Shown: piece after piece, positions 1-9,049 of the stretch | Numbering within the stretch: position 1 is the first letter of the stretch | Layout of the letters: every line of letters starts with the position of its first letter | Assembly: GCF_024181385.1 (NCBI RefSeq) | Contig: NZ_CP051305.1 | Coordinates: forward strand, 1,488,001 to 1,552,000 | DNA length: 64,000 nt | DNA from: Treponema sp. OMZ 798 | GTDB taxonomy: Bacteria; Spirochaetota; Spirochaetia; Treponematales; Treponemataceae | Direction of reading: 5' to 3' | Notes under the pieces: generated by a model | Told to the model about the DNA's origin: nothing | Database searches by the model: none | Seen by the model: the letters and a program-made list of their open reading frames with translations, nothing else | Position numbers and translations under genes: made by a program

Positions 1-1891
1 TATCCTCTTTTACCTCGGCTATGCAGGTAAGCTGGTCATCGGTTTCTTCATAAGGAAAGGCAGCCTCAAAGGCCGTCTGCCATTCATCGTCTTTTTGAAA
101 AGCAAAACCGGTACTCGCCTTTCTTTTGGAATAAAGGTCGATGAGTTTTGCCGCTATATCTTCAACCGATTTTTTTACCTTGTTTTTTCTGTTCTCCCAA
201 GACTTGGAGCCGAGGATATCGAGGTGTGGAGCCTCTCCTTCGTTTCCTATATAACGCTGAACAAGGTCGGCCTGCTCAATCGGAATAAAAACGGTTTCAT
301 CGTTTGCATATAAAAGATTTATATAATCTCTTTCAGTGTCTAAAATTTTAACACGCTCGATACCGCGGAATTTTCCTATGCCGTAATTTACATGAACAAC
401 ATAGTCTCCCGGATTTAATTCGATGAAAGTATCGATAACGGAACTCTTTGCAGTCTTTACCGATTTTGGAATTCTTCTGCGGCGGCCGAAAATTTCGTTT
501 TCGTGAATTACCAAAATTTTTAGATCAGGAATACCGAAGCCGCCTGAAAGGTTGTATGGCAAAATCTTTATCCGCTCTTCATGCAAAATCTCTTCGATAC
601 GGAGAGCCTGATTATCGCTTTCGGCAAATACAAAGATAGACCAATTATCGTTTAAAAGGTTATTTAATTCTTCCCGCAAATAAACTATGTTCCCGAAAAA
701 ACTGCGGGGCGGATCGGTTTTAAATTTAAGAGTTTTTGTTTTATTTTCTTGTTCAGCAAGCGTTCTAAAATAAATCGACTTATTATATTTTTGTACATTG
801 CTTTCAAATTGAAGTAAGATGCGTTGAGGTTCGGGATATTCCGAAATCAGGGCCTTTCGTTTTTCGTTTTCGTCAAATTGAGTTTTTGTTTTTTTATAAA
901 GCCCCATGTATTCTCTAAGTAAAACTTCGGAAGAATTTTTTTGTCTGTCATAATCGGCATAAAAAACAGGAATCTCATTTAGTTCCGCATATTCCAAAAC
1001 TGAAGAGCTTTTTTCAAATGCAAGCGGATAAAAAATTTCTTCTCCCTCAAAGGTTTTATATTCTTTTAAGGCATCAACAATCTTTAAAATGTTTTCGGAG
1101 AACTCCGAATAGGTTTTTAAATTTTTTTCCAAGCAATCGATACGCTCGTCATTCCAAATAACTTCTTTTACGGGATAAAGGTTAATCTTTTTATGTTCTT
1201 CTAAAGAACCCTGACTTGCTATATCAAAGCTCTTTATTTTTTCTACCCTGTCAAAATCAAATTGAATTCGGTAGGCCGTTTTTTCGGAGCCCGAATTGGA
1301 AGCAAGGCAGATATCCAAGACTTCACCGCGCAGGGCAAACTCCCCCCTCACGCTTACACGAGGAACCCTTGTATACCCCCAAAGGGTTAAAAGCTCTGCA
1401 ACGCTTAAAATATCCAAACTTGAACCGGCAGAGATTTCTACCTTGTTTTGTTTTAAATAATCGGCCGGAGGAACCGGAGTTAAAAAAGAGCGCTGACAGC
1501 TAATAAAAACGGGAGGCTTATTTTTTGCATAAGATTCATTCCCGGATTCCAACAAACGGATCAGCACTTCGGCTCTTTCCGAAAAAACGGGAGCCGTCGG
1601 CGAAATCGGCCTATAGGCAAGAGAGCCCCACCAAGGCAAAACAAAATTTTCTATTCCGGAAAAATCCAAGTCGGCCCTTACGGCCTCAGCTTCCTTTTCG
1701 GTAGGCACTACAACGAGGACGGGCTTGCGGGTTCTATACAGATACTCCGTTAAAAAAAAACCGAAAAGGCCTCCCGAAATCCCTGTGAGGTTGTAGGGAT
1801 AAGAATTTTCATCTATCTCATCGAAGGCATTTTTCATATCCTTCCATGAGCGGATAGAACTTTGTAAGGAATCTATTAGAGGCTGAGGCAT
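1..1891 (-). CDS. mfd: Transcription-repair coupling factor Mfd, N-terminal part (continues past left edge)
   Basis: Mfd is a DNA translocase that removes RNA polymerase stalled at lesions and recruits UvrA. The frame is open from the ATG at 1889-1891 to the left edge, about 630 codons. The N-terminus (from MPQPLIDSL) carries the UvrB-like module, including LVVVPTEKEAEAVR and a stretch resembling the UvrB/Mfd WWGSLAYRP region. Near codons 490-510 LNPGDYVVHVNYGIGKF marks the RNA polymerase interaction domain (CarD-like), followed by the translocase entry motif around DDQLTC. The helicase domains lie outside the window. The ATG abuts the stop of the upstream TPR gene with no gap, so the two are probably co-transcribed. 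Family assignment is firm; the C-terminal half cannot be assessed. Confidence 0.95.
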   Translation of the reverse strand, partial: MPQPLIDSLQSSIRSWKDMKNAFDEIDENSYPYNLTGISGGLFGFFLTEYLYRTRKPVLVVVPTEKEAEAVRADLDFSGIENFVLPWWGSLAYRPISPTAPVFSERAEVLIRLLESGNESYAKNKPPVFISCQRSFLTPVPPADYLKQNKVEISAGSSLDILSVAELLTLWGYTRVPRVSVRGEFALRGEVLDICLASNSGSEKTAYRIQFDFDRVEKIKSFDIASQGSLEEHKKINLYPVKEVIWNDERIDCLEKNLKTYSEFSENILKIVDALKEYKTFEGEEIFYPLAFEKSSSVLEYAELNEIPVFYADYDRQKNSSEVLLREYMGLYKKTKTQFDENEKRKALISEYPEPQRILLQFESNVQKYNKSIYFRTLAEQENKTKTLKFKTDPPRSFFGNIVYLREELNNLLNDNWSIFVFAESDNQALRIEEILHEERIKILPYNLSGGFGIPDLKILVIHENEIFGRRRRIPKSVKTAKSSVIDTFIELNPGDYVVHVNYGIGKFRGIERVKILDTERDYINLLYANDETVFIPIEQADLVQRYIGNEGEAPHLDILGSKSWENRKNKVKKSVEDIAAKLIDLYSKRKASTGFAFQKDDEWQTAFEAAFPYEETDDQLTCIAEVKED

Positions 1892-2572
1892 TTAAATTCT
1901 TACTCGTTTGAGGGCATCAGCTGCATCCTTAAAATCGGGACGGAGTTTTACGGCTGTCTGATAAGCCGCAATCGCACCTTCTTTTTCCCCGGCCGCTTCA
2001 CGGACGATTCCGAGTCTATACCACCAAAGAGAGTTGGAAGGCTCCAAGTGAACCGAAATAGAATAAGCTATATCGGCCTTGTGATACTTTTTGGTATTTC
2101 GGTAAATTTCGCCGACAAAAAAATGGGCAACGCTTATACGCTCTCCGTTGGGAGCCATTTCGATATACATTTCCATGTTCCGCAAAGAGTCCTTATAGTT
2201 TCCAAGGAAAAACTGAGCTTCCCCTAATGTTTCGATAATTCGGGCATCCTTCCCTATTTTTAAGGCATCACTACACACCAGCTCAGTGTCCTTATATCTT
2301 CCTAATCGAAAAAGACACCACGTATATACGGCATAAGAATCCATGTTTTTAGAATTTACCTTTAATTCGTTACGGCAAATTTCGATAGCAGATAAATAAG
2401 CAGTCCTGGCATCATCCCGTCTCCCTATAGAATCAAGACTGCGGCCCTGCCTATAAAGCTTTAGAGCGTCAGGTTTATCTTGTGCAAAAAGAAGGCCGGC
2501 CTCCGTAAAAAAAAGGCCTGAAGTAAAAATAAAAGTTAATAGAATAAATTTAAAACGTTTTCCGGTTATCAT
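1892..2572 (-). CDS. Secreted or periplasmic TPR protein
   Basis: A 226-residue protein with a Sec-type signal sequence: basic start MITGKRFKF, then a hydrophobic run ending near LLFAQD. The rest is made of helical pairs with the spacing of tetratricopeptide repeats, for example ALKLYRQGRSLDSIGRR, AYSISVHLEPSN and AYQTAVKLRPDF. TPR proteins are usually scaffolds for protein contacts; no enzymatic motif is visible. It is first in a unit with mfd (0 bp gap) and has a good ribosome site (GGAG about 8 nt before ATG) and its own promoter. Its partner is unknown, and the link with mfd may be only transcriptional. Confidence 0.85.
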   Translation of the reverse strand: MITGKRFKFILLTFIFTSGLFFTEAGLLFAQDKPDALKLYRQGRSLDSIGRRDDARTAYLSAIEICRNELKVNSKNMDSYAVYTWCLFRLGRYKDTELVCSDALKIGKDARIIETLGEAQFFLGNYKDSLRNMEMYIEMAPNGERISVAHFFVGEIYRNTKKYHKADIAYSISVHLEPSNSLWWYRLGIVREAAGEKEGAIAAYQTAVKLRPDFKDAADALKRVRI

Positions 2573-2589
2573 AATTTTCTCCGTATAGT

Positions 2590-2617
2590 ATTTTACATAA
2601 ATTTATACTTTATTCAA
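2590..2617 (-). promoter_or_regulatory. Promoter of TPR-mfd unit
   Basis: Reading the minus strand, TTGAAT (2612-2617) and TAAAAT (2590-2595) are separated by 16 bp. The ATG at 2572 is 17 nt downstream of the -10 box and is preceded by a CGGAGA ribosome site. Confidence 0.6.
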
Positions 2618-2636
2618 TCGGGGAGCACAAGCCTGT

Positions 2637-3701
2637 CTAATACACGAACTTATCTTCTTCGTCTTTTACGATGGAAACCCTGCCCCGTTCCGCCTCATTT
2701 TTGACACGGGCTAAGAAGAGGTTGACGGCATTATTCAGATCGCGTTTAAGAACAGGCCCCATGTACTGTTCTTCATCGAGCACCAAAGAAGCGCGGCTCT
2801 TAGATATATTTGCCAAGATTACTTTTCTGAATTCTTCACTTTGATTATGGATTAAAAGAGCCAATTCTTTATCGGTCATGGGCGAGATAAGATACTGAAT
2901 GTGCTTGGGATACATGTTTATCACATCATCGAGTGTAACGAGTTTACGCTTGATAGTTTCAGTCAAGGTTTCATCTTCAAGATCTAAAGAGTCCAAGATA
3001 TTGGAGCCTGTTTCATAATCCAGTTTACGCAAAATATCGGCCAAGACGGAAACTCCGTCAACAGAGCTTGTGCGGTTTAAATTTACATCGGCAAGTTTTT
3101 TCTTTAAGGCCTCGCTTACCTGATTGAGAACTTCTACATCTATTCTTTTAAGCTTTGCAAGGCGCAAAATGATGTCTTTTTTTTCGTCCTCATCTTCGAT
3201 GGAACTTATATAAGCCGCAGCCTGCTTAGGCTCCAATTGCGAAAGGACTATGGCCTTTGTAGCCGGAAGCTCGCCTTGCAGTATTCGTGTCAGGCGGTCT
3301 TTATCCATGCCTTCAAGATATTCAAAGGGCACAGGCATCTTGGGAGGCACGGCACTTTCAAGAATCTCTTCAGCCCTGGCCTCGCCGAAGGCCTCTGTTA
3401 AAATGGTTTTAGCCGTATCGACACCGCCCAAAAGGTTTTTGTTTTTATTGTAGATATCGTTAAATTCGTTTAGAATATCGTAGGCTTCTTTTTTGTCTAT
3501 TGATTGAACCGTAACAAGCTCGGCTACAACCTTGTCTATTTGCTCCTTATTGAGCTGCCGTAAAACATCGGCCGCCTGTTCCGCCCCGATTATAAAAAGG
3601 AATTTTGCAACCTTCTTATAAGGACTTTCTTTTTCCGTACTTTCAGCAATGGGAACCTTTATAAGCCCCTTCTTTAGCATTTGACTTTCAATATCGCTCA
3701 T
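2637..3701 (-). CDS. fliG: Flagellar motor switch protein FliG (stand-alone spirochaete paralogue)
   Basis: FliG forms the C-ring layer that binds the MS ring and contacts stator MotA. This 354-residue protein has FliG architecture: N-terminal domain (about 30-130, KVAKFLFIIGAEQAADVLRQL), middle domain with an EHPQ-like motif that reads LEPKQAAAYI (about 155-165), and a C-terminal torque domain ending in DLNNAVNLFLARVKNE. It stands alone rather than in a fliF-fliG-fliH operon. Spirochaetes typically carry two fliG genes, the isolated one being called fliG1; I infer that identity from location and divergence. It matters for periplasmic flagella. The EHPQ motif is degenerate, so its C-ring role may differ from the canonical copy. 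Confidence 0.88.
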   Translation of the reverse strand: MSDIESQMLKKGLIKVPIAESTEKESPYKKVAKFLFIIGAEQAADVLRQLNKEQIDKVVAELVTVQSIDKKEAYDILNEFNDIYNKNKNLLGGVDTAKTILTEAFGEARAEEILESAVPPKMPVPFEYLEGMDKDRLTRILQGELPATKAIVLSQLEPKQAAAYISSIEDEDEKKDIILRLAKLKRIDVEVLNQVSEALKKKLADVNLNRTSSVDGVSVLADILRKLDYETGSNILDSLDLEDETLTETIKRKLVTLDDVINMYPKHIQYLISPMTDKELALLIHNQSEEFRKVILANISKSRASLVLDEEQYMGPVLKRDLNNAVNLFLARVKNEAERGRVSIVKDEEDKFVY

Positions 3702-3717
3702 AAAAACCTCAGGGGCT

Positions 3718-3747
3718 ATTATAGCATAGATTAGCTCTAAATAGCAA
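3718..3747 (-). promoter_or_regulatory. Putative fliG promoter
   Basis: On the minus strand TTGCTA (3742-3747), 18 bp, then a consensus TATAAT (3718-3723). The fliG ATG lies 16 nt downstream of the -10 box. The weak -35 lowers confidence. Confidence 0.5.
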
Positions 3748-3781
3748 GGGTAAAGAAAAGTTATAAATTGTTCAAGGAGCT

Positions 3782-5905
3782 CTATACTTTAAATTTATTA
3801 ACCTCAAATGCCAAATTCTCAATACTGATTTTATTTTTTTGCGTAATTTCATTGACTTCCTTCATTGCATCACTTATTTGGACAGCACTCGAAGCCATCT
3901 CATTCATACTTAGCGTAATTTTTCGGGTTAACTCATCTAATTTAGTCATCTCTTCAGCAACCTGCTCACCGCCTCTTAACATTTCAGCCGAGCCGTTGTT
4001 TACTTCAATAGTTACGGAATTAATATTTTTTATTGCATTTAAAATTTCTACACCTGCATTTTCCTGTTCACGCATTGATTGCGTTAAAGATTCACTCATA
4101 GATTTTACTTGTTCTGAAAGATTGAAAATTAAGCCGAATTTTTCTTCAGCCGTTCTAGAAGATGCAGATAAGGAATCGATTTCGCCGCTTAAAGCTTTAA
4201 GAGTCGCCGTAATTGTTTTTCCCTGAGCACTTGACTCTTCGGCTAATTTTCTGATTTCGTCGGCAACTACGGCAAACCCTTTTCCTGCTTCTCCTGCATG
4301 AGCGGCTTCAATCGCGGCATTCATAGCCAAGAGATTTGTTTGGCTTGCAATATGCTGAATAACACTGCTTGCCTCCAAAAGCCCGCCTGATTCTTCTGCA
4401 ATTTTTTGAGTTACTCTATTTGACTTAGAAACGGTTTCTTTTCCGTCTTCAGTTGATTCGGCAAGAGTCTTAATAAGTTCATCGGTTTTTTCCAAGGTTT
4501 TAGTTATTGAAGCAATATTTGCAGTCATCTGCTCAATCGAAGCCGACGAGCGTGAAACACTTTCAGCCTGATTTTCAATTGAGGCATTTAGTTGCTTAAT
4601 TGTTTTGATTATCTGTTCAATTGTGGCGGCCGTTTCCGTAACACTTGATGCTTGTGTCAAAGCCTGTTGTTTTACGCCGTTGATATTTTCAGTAATTTCA
4701 TGAACGGAATCGGCTGTCCGGTTCATATTTGAAGCCAGGTTAGAACCGATTTCGGCCATTGAGCGGCTGTTAAGCCCTACAGACTGCATTGAATTTCCTA
4801 TTTTTTCGATTGTTCTATTAAAATATTCGGATAGTTCCGTAATTTCATTATTACCAATTAGAGGCAGCCTTACGGTTAAATCACCCTCGCCTTGAGAAAT
4901 ATTTTTAAGAACTCCAATTACTTTGTTAATAGGTTTAACAATATTGTTTGCGGTAAAAAATCCTATAAGTACCGCAATAAGTATACCGCATAAGGCAACA
5001 AGGATAAAAATATTTAAAAAGTTGGATACGTTCTCCGAAATAAATTCTGAAGAAGGAGCCGTTATCAATAATTTCCATCCCGAATATCTCATTGTAGACA
5101 GGGCCGAAATATGTTTTATTCCGTTTATTTTAGAAACTTTTACAGCCGATTTTTTTGAAGTGAGCATATCTTTTAAGAATATCGAAAAATCCGTTTCTTT
5201 CGAATTTAATATTTCGGCAAAAAAATTTTTATATAAAATTTCCGGCCTGCGGCTTCCCAGAATAATTCCGGAAGGACTTATAAGATAAGCCTGCCCCGTT
5301 TTACCGACAATTATATCGCTTATTAAATTAGATAAAGAGTCGCCTAAAATGGAAGCATTAATAGTGCCCACAATTTTTCCCTGTAAATCACGTAGGGGAA
5401 TTGCAATTATAGAAACATATTTTCTTTTTGTTAAAGACATTTCAGGTTCCGTAATTACATATTTTCCTTTTATGACGGATTTAAACCACTCGGCATTTTT
5501 TATGTTTTCCTCTTTATCGTCTGTGGTGTACAAAATACCGTCAAGTCCGCTTATTCCGAAACTAAGCCACCCGCTTTGCTTCAGCATTTGGATTTCATTT
5601 TTAAAAAAATCAATTTTCTGTGAATAAGAAATTCCCTTATCTTGAATGATCGGCATATTTGAAAATGTATCCAACTTTTTGAATATTGAATCTGCCCTCT
5701 CATTTAAAACTTTAGAAGAACCTTCAGCTAATTCATTTATAAAATATTCGGTATTACGCATAAGAGAAAAAGAAGCAAGGTATACCGATATTATACATAT
5801 TACCGTTAAAAGAGATACGGCAAAAAATATAAAAACCCCTATCATCTTATTTTTTATTGAAAATAATTTTAATCTTCCGCCTGTATTTTCGTTTTTTTGT
5901 TTCAT
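3782..5905 (-). CDS. Methyl-accepting chemotaxis protein with periplasmic Cache sensor
   Basis: A 707-residue chemoreceptor. A first membrane helix (about 22-45, [18 protein letters not shown]) precedes a periplasmic dCache-type domain (about 50-290, with [18 protein letters not shown] and [20 protein letters not shown] strands). A second helix (about 292-316) leads to a HAMP domain with the DLTVRLP motif and a long coiled-coil signalling domain carrying the conserved hairpin tip [20 protein letters not shown]. It relays to CheA/CheW at the pole. The gene begins 5 nt after the stop of a solute-binding lipoprotein, so ligand sensing through that protein is plausible but unproven. Confidence 0.95.
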   Translation of the reverse strand: MKQKNENTGGRLKLFSIKNKMIGVFIFFAVSLLTVICIISVYLASFSLMRNTEYFINELAEGSSKVLNERADSIFKKLDTFSNMPIIQDKGISYSQKIDFFKNEIQMLKQSGWLSFGISGLDGILYTTDDKEENIKNAEWFKSVIKGKYVITEPEMSLTKRKYVSIIAIPLRDLQGKIVGTINASILGDSLSNLISDIIVGKTGQAYLISPSGIILGSRRPEILYKNFFAEILNSKETDFSIFLKDMLTSKKSAVKVSKINGIKHISALSTMRYSGWKLLITAPSSEFISENVSNFLNIFILVALCGILIAVLIGFFTANNIVKPINKVIGVLKNISQGEGDLTVRLPLIGNNEITELSEYFNRTIEKIGNSMQSVGLNSRSMAEIGSNLASNMNRTADSVHEITENINGVKQQALTQASSVTETAATIEQIIKTIKQLNASIENQAESVSRSSASIEQMTANIASITKTLEKTDELIKTLAESTEDGKETVSKSNRVTQKIAEESGGLLEASSVIQHIASQTNLLAMNAAIEAAHAGEAGKGFAVVADEIRKLAEESSAQGKTITATLKALSGEIDSLSASSRTAEEKFGLIFNLSEQVKSMSESLTQSMREQENAGVEILNAIKNINSVTIEVNNGSAEMLRGGEQVAEEMTKLDELTRKITLSMNEMASSAVQISDAMKEVNEITQKNKISIENLAFEVNKFKV

Positions 5906-5910
5906 AATTT

Positions 5911-7224
5911 TTATTCTCCCAGCGTACGGTCCGCATCTTTTACAAAAGAGTTAAGAACATTTTGGATATCTTTACCGGATGAAGCTTCCTTTAATGCCTT
6001 ATTCCAATATTCCCGCATTTTTGAAAATCCGGTTATATTATTATAATATTGCCCAAAGAATTTTTGAAGTACAGAATTATATAATATTTCGTCATCGGAA
6101 GTTTCAATTTGAATTTTAGATGTAGCCGGAAAACCTCCTGAAGCTTTTACAAGTTTACCTGCCCAAACTTCATCGGTTGCAGCAAATTTTAAAAACAGTT
6201 TTGCGGCTTCTATTCTTTGTTTATCGGAGCTTTTAAACACGCATGCTCCGCCTGCTAAAAATTCCAGTAAAGGCGCAGAAGAATCATTCGGGAAAGGCAT
6301 ATAAATCGGAGTAAAATCTTTACCCTTATAGTTTCGTTTTCCGTCATACATTTTATTAAGCTGGGGTGAATATAAAATAGTGTGAGCCGCTTTTGACTCT
6401 GCAAACATGGAAATTGCATCATTGGAAGTAAGCTCTGCACCGTCAAGCAAAAGGCCTTCATTCATTGCATTTATGGTCCATGTCAAATTTTTTACGGCCT
6501 GAGTAGAATTAAAAATATATTTTGAATAGTCTTCATTTAAAAGATTAGCATTTCCGAATAGGTTTACCAAAAAAGCCCTTGTGCCTTGATCACCTCCCAT
6601 AGTTTTATAATAAAAAACTCCGGGTGTTTTTTCTTTAGGCAGTTTTTCTCTTAAAGATCTAAGAAGCGTTTCATATTCGGCTACAGTCCAGCGCCGATCC
6701 AAGCGTTTATAAGGTAAAAGATCTATAAGTCCCAAATCTTCAAGCATCTCTTTATTGAAGGCCATGGAAAAAGGGCCTTCATGCATGGGATACATGTACG
6801 AACGCCTGTCTTTACCGGCGGAAATTTCCAAAAGTCCTGTGGTAATATAAGGTTTTTCGGCTGCAAGAATATCATCCAACGGTTCCAGTAAGCCCGCTGC
6901 TGCCCAAGCAAGAATGCGACCTGGTGCATCATAAACGACATCCGGAGCCTTGCCGTCAGCTATTGCAGCTTCGATTTTTGCCTGCCCGTCTGCAAAACTT
7001 ATAAGCGTAAAATTAACCTTAATACCCGGATATTCTTTTTGAAAGGCTTCGATAAGGCTTTTTTCAAAACCGCCGCTTTCTCCTGTTTCAGATGTAAAAT
7101 TAGGAAAACTCCAAAATTCGATTTCGGCAGTAACCTGCTTCTTTTCTTTGTTTATACATCCTACAAGAATTAAAAAAGACATCACAAAACAAATACATAA
7201 AGATTTCTTTTTTAAAAGTTTCAT
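5911..7224 (-). CDS. Extracellular solute-binding lipoprotein, sugar ABC type (family 1)
   Basis: A 437-residue lipoprotein: [19 protein letters not shown] gives a lipobox (LVGC) with the lipidated cysteine at residue 23. The mature part has the fold signature of family 1 binding proteins ([61 protein letters not shown]). These usually deliver oligosaccharides or polyol phosphates to an ABC permease. No permease or ATPase gene adjoins it; its neighbours are a BrnA-like regulator 28 nt upstream and a chemoreceptor 5 nt downstream. A role in ligand capture for chemotaxis or with a distant permease is inferred. The ribosome site GAGAGG precedes the ATG by 6 nt. Confidence 0.9.
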   Translation of the reverse strand: MKLLKKKSLCICFVMSFLILVGCINKEKKQVTAEIEFWSFPNFTSETGESGGFEKSLIEAFQKEYPGIKVNFTLISFADGQAKIEAAIADGKAPDVVYDAPGRILAWAAAGLLEPLDDILAAEKPYITTGLLEISAGKDRRSYMYPMHEGPFSMAFNKEMLEDLGLIDLLPYKRLDRRWTVAEYETLLRSLREKLPKEKTPGVFYYKTMGGDQGTRAFLVNLFGNANLLNEDYSKYIFNSTQAVKNLTWTINAMNEGLLLDGAELTSNDAISMFAESKAAHTILYSPQLNKMYDGKRNYKGKDFTPIYMPFPNDSSAPLLEFLAGGACVFKSSDKQRIEAAKLFLKFAATDEVWAGKLVKASGGFPATSKIQIETSDDEILYNSVLQKFFGQYYNNITGFSKMREYWNKALKEASSGKDIQNVLNSFVKDADRTLGE

Positions 7225-7252
7225 ATAAAACCTCTCAGTATAATATTAATCG

Positions 7253-7525
7253 TTAAAAAACATTTGCTTTTTTATCGGTATTCATAGCTTGTCTTAAAAT
7301 AGTATTTATACGGCTTTGGTAACCTTTTCCGTATGATTTAAGCCAAGCAATAATATCGGAATCAAGTCTTATTGATAAAGGCTTTTTAACAGGGCGGTAC
7401 ATTTCCAAAAAATCAGCTTTTGTTAGTTCAGGAATGTCTGAAGTATCTATCGGCCTATCATTTAAAGCTTTTAATTCTTCAATCTTTTCTTTTGTTAAGT
7501 TTTTCTTAGCTTCCGTAATATTCAT
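7253..7525 (-). CDS. Orphan BrnA-family antitoxin/repressor (DUF4415-like)
   Basis: A 90-residue protein whose C-terminal half (KKPLSIRLDSDIIAWLKSYGKGYQSRINTILRQAM) is the ribbon-helix-helix domain of BrnA-type antitoxins; the N-terminal half resembles BrnA linkers (TDSDIPELT-like TSDIPELTKADF). BrnA normally neutralises the RNase BrnT encoded just upstream, and autoregulates. Here no brnT can be found in the 98 bp upstream or on either side, so it is an orphan. It is the first gene of an apparent unit with the solute-binding protein and chemoreceptor, and its promoter contains a perfect palindrome. I infer a role as a dedicated repressor of this unit. Confidence 0.8.
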   Translation of the reverse strand: MNITEAKKNLTKEKIEELKALNDRPIDTSDIPELTKADFLEMYRPVKKPLSIRLDSDIIAWLKSYGKGYQSRINTILRQAMNTDKKANVF

Positions 7526-7542
7526 TGATTTTCCCGCATTTT

Positions 7543-7571
7543 ATTGTATATACAAAATAGTATTTTGTCAA
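7543..7571 (-). promoter_or_regulatory. Promoter with embedded 17-bp palindromic operator, upstream of brnA-like gene
   Basis: Minus strand: TTGACA (7566-7571), 17 bp spacer, TACAAT (7543-7548). Inside it lies a perfect inverted repeat, ACAAAATA (7552-7559), one base, TATTTTGT (7561-7568), covering the spacer and part of the -35. A second palindrome TGTATATACA (7545-7554) covers the -10 side. This is the geometry expected for a site bound by a dimeric RHH repressor that blocks RNA polymerase. Confidence 0.75.
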
Positions 7572-7587
7572 GTCCGGCCTATTCTCC

Positions 7588-7616
7588 TCGACAAAAATTA
7601 AAAAAAGCGGTATAAT
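7588..7616 (+). promoter_or_regulatory. Promoter of alkD-like gene (leaderless)
   Basis: TCGACA (7588-7593), 17 bp, TATAAT (7611-7616). The ATG starts at 7624, 7 nt after the -10, so transcription should begin at or next to the A of ATG. There is no Shine-Dalgarno sequence. Confidence 0.6.
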
Positions 7617-7623
7617 AGCTTCG

Positions 7624-8328
7624 ATGAAAACAAAACAAACATTAATTCAAACTAAACTTTTTTCATTTGAAGATAAAAAGTACAAGGACTTTAATAAAAA
7701 GCTGATTCCTAATATTGATGAAAATACTATGATAGGCATAAGAACGCCTGTCTTACGTAAATTTGCAAAGGAGTTTTTTAAGTCGGAACCGGAAGCGGTA
7801 TCGGCCTTTATGAAGGATGTGCCGCACAAGTACTTTGAAGAGAACAACCTGCACTGCTTTTTTATTGAAAATATAAAAGATTTTGATGAAGCGGTAAAAG
7901 AAACCGAAAAGTTTTTGCCCTACATCGACAACTGGGCAACCTGCGACAGCTTCTCTCCCAAACTGTTTAAAAAATACCACGAAGAAATTTACAAAAAAAT
8001 TTTGGTGTGGATAAAATCGAAACATACCTATACCGTAAGGTACGCTATAGGGCTTTTATTATCGAATTATCTTGATGAGCATTTTAAACCCGAAATGCTT
8101 GAGCTTGTTTCAAAAATCAGATCAGACGATTATTATGTAAACATGATGATAGCTTGGTACTTCAGCATTGCCCTCGTCAAGCAATACAAGACAGCCATCC
8201 CATACATCGAAGAAAAAAAACTTGACACCTTCACCCACAACAAGGCTATTCAAAAAGCAATCGAAAGCTATCAAATTCCTAAAGAGGTAAAAGAACTTTT
8301 GCGAGGGATGAAGGTGAGAACACAATAA
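7624..8328 (+). CDS. DNA alkylation repair protein, AlkD-like
   Basis: A 234-residue all-helical protein of the AlkD/ALK HEAT-repeat family, which excises bulky or positively charged alkylated bases without flipping them. Family signatures seen: GIRTPVLRKFAKEF near the N-terminus, FLPYIDNWATCDSF around residue 100 (contains the conserved W and D of the catalytic cleft), VRYAIGLLLSNYL, and SDDYYVNMMIAWYFSIALVK. Length fits the family. The gene is divergent from the brnA-like unit, sharing a short control region, and its start is probably leaderless. No signal peptide, so cytoplasmic. Substrate range cannot be read from the sequence. Confidence 0.88.
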   Translation: MKTKQTLIQTKLFSFEDKKYKDFNKKLIPNIDENTMIGIRTPVLRKFAKEFFKSEPEAVSAFMKDVPHKYFEENNLHCFFIENIKDFDEAVKETEKFLPYIDNWATCDSFSPKLFKKYHEEIYKKILVWIKSKHTYTVRYAIGLLLSNYLDEHFKPEMLELVSKIRSDDYYVNMMIAWYFSIALVKQYKTAIPYIEEKKLDTFTHNKAIQKAIESYQIPKEVKELLRGMKVRTQ

Positions 8329-8348
8329 AAATTATTTTGATGCCCCTT

Positions 8349-8420
8349 GCGGTTAAATAAACTTTTTGTTTGCTATACTCCAACCTGCAATTTTGCTTTA
8401 AGAGCATTTTGCAATTCTTG
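8349..8420. repeat. hicB-tail repeat, copy 1
   Basis: A segment starting GCGGTTAAATAAA and containing CAACCTGCAATTTTGC and the 3' end of hicB. It recurs at 11117-11189 and 12566-12638, and as a remnant at 10331-10396. Near identity with copy 2 continues to about 8487, through the coding region of the C-terminal DNA-binding domain. Confidence 0.85.
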
Positions 8421-8759
8421 CGAAAAATTCAAATTGGCATTTTCGGCAGCTTCTGCAAGCCAGGCCGGAAGAGATACATTTTTTCTAAGACATTTATCTT
8501 GCTTTAAATATTTTTTGTCCGTTTTGATGAGAGTAATAAATTCCGCTTCTTTAGGTTTTTTAATATTAGCGAATTCTGTCGGTATAGGCAGCTTTTCATT
8601 ATCTTTTAACATTAAGTGTATGCGTCCGGTTAAAGCCTCTTCAGCCATAACAAAAGCTTCCTGAAGTGTATCGCCGCAAGTAGCCAGTTCCAAATCATAA
8701 AAATCTACGGAATACCCGCCTGTTTCGTCTTTATAAAATATTGCCGGATATAAATACAT
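8373..8759 (-). CDS. HicB-family antitoxin, cassette 1
   Basis: A 128-residue antitoxin: an N-terminal HicB partial RNase-H-like domain (MYLYPAIFYKDETGGYSVDF, then DTLQEAFVMAEEAL) and a C-terminal ribbon-helix-helix (VSLPAWLAEAAENANLNF and following). HicB neutralises the HicA mRNA interferase and represses its own promoter. It lies 21 nt downstream of hicA, in toxin-first order. The last 35 residues are identical to the antitoxin at 11142-11537, and the DNA there is nearly identical, while the N-terminal domains differ strongly. This implies recombination between cassettes. Confidence 0.9.
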   Translation of the reverse strand: MYLYPAIFYKDETGGYSVDFYDLELATCGDTLQEAFVMAEEALTGRIHLMLKDNEKLPIPTEFANIKKPKEAEFITLIKTDKKYLKQDKCLRKNVSLPAWLAEAAENANLNFSQELQNALKAKLQVGV

Positions 8760-8780
8760 TTTCTACTCCTTTAAGCCAGC

Positions 8781-8951
8781 CTATTTTAAAATACTGTTTA
8801 TAACCAATTTCGATAAATCTTTATTACCATGAAATGGAATCGTAACCTTGCCTTTTTTTGACTTGTGCAAATAATGATAATGAGACCCCACTGTTGAATC
8901 TAAATACCAGCCGTCTTTTTTTATTATCTTTTCCATTTCTTTAAATGTCAT
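8781..8951 (-). CDS. HicA-family toxin (mRNA interferase), cassette 1
   Basis: A 56-residue protein beginning MTFKEMEKIIKKDGW. It has the double-stranded-RNA-binding-like HicA fold signature: an early helix, GSHYHY with the catalytic histidine position (about residue 24), then KKGKVTIPFHGNKDLSK and a last helix. HicA cleaves mRNA independently of codon context. It is followed 21 nt later by its antitoxin. The ATG is 5 nt from a consensus -10 box, so the transcript is probably leaderless. The protein is very different from the HicA proteins of cassettes 2 and 3 despite shared flanks. Confidence 0.88.
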   Translation of the reverse strand: MTFKEMEKIIKKDGWYLDSTVGSHYHYLHKSKKGKVTIPFHGNKDLSKLVINSILK

Positions 8952-8956
8952 AATTT

Positions 8957-8985
8957 ATTATACACATTTATACACATTCCGTCAA
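8957..8985 (-). promoter_or_regulatory. hicA-1 promoter with tandem operator-like repeat
   Basis: Minus strand: TTGACG (8980-8985), 17 bp, TATAAT (8957-8962), ATG 5 nt later. The spacer and -10 contain two tandem copies of TGTGTATAA, matching the arrangement at hicA-2 and a likely HicB site. Confidence 0.7.
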
Positions 8986-9020
8986 GATTATTTTTCCCTA
9001 AAAATTTTCAACTTCAATGC

Positions 9021-9049
9021 TTGACAAATTAGAATTTATATACTAGGGA
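9021..9049 (+). promoter_or_regulatory. Promoter of outer-membrane-protein locus 1, -10 destroyed by insertion
   Basis: TTGACA (9021-9026) with a 17-bp spacer is homologous to the promoters at 11794 and 13299, where the -10 is TAGTAT. Here the -10 reads TAGGGA because a 141-bp element begins at 9046. The lost part of the -10 resumes at 9191. Confidence 0.75.
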
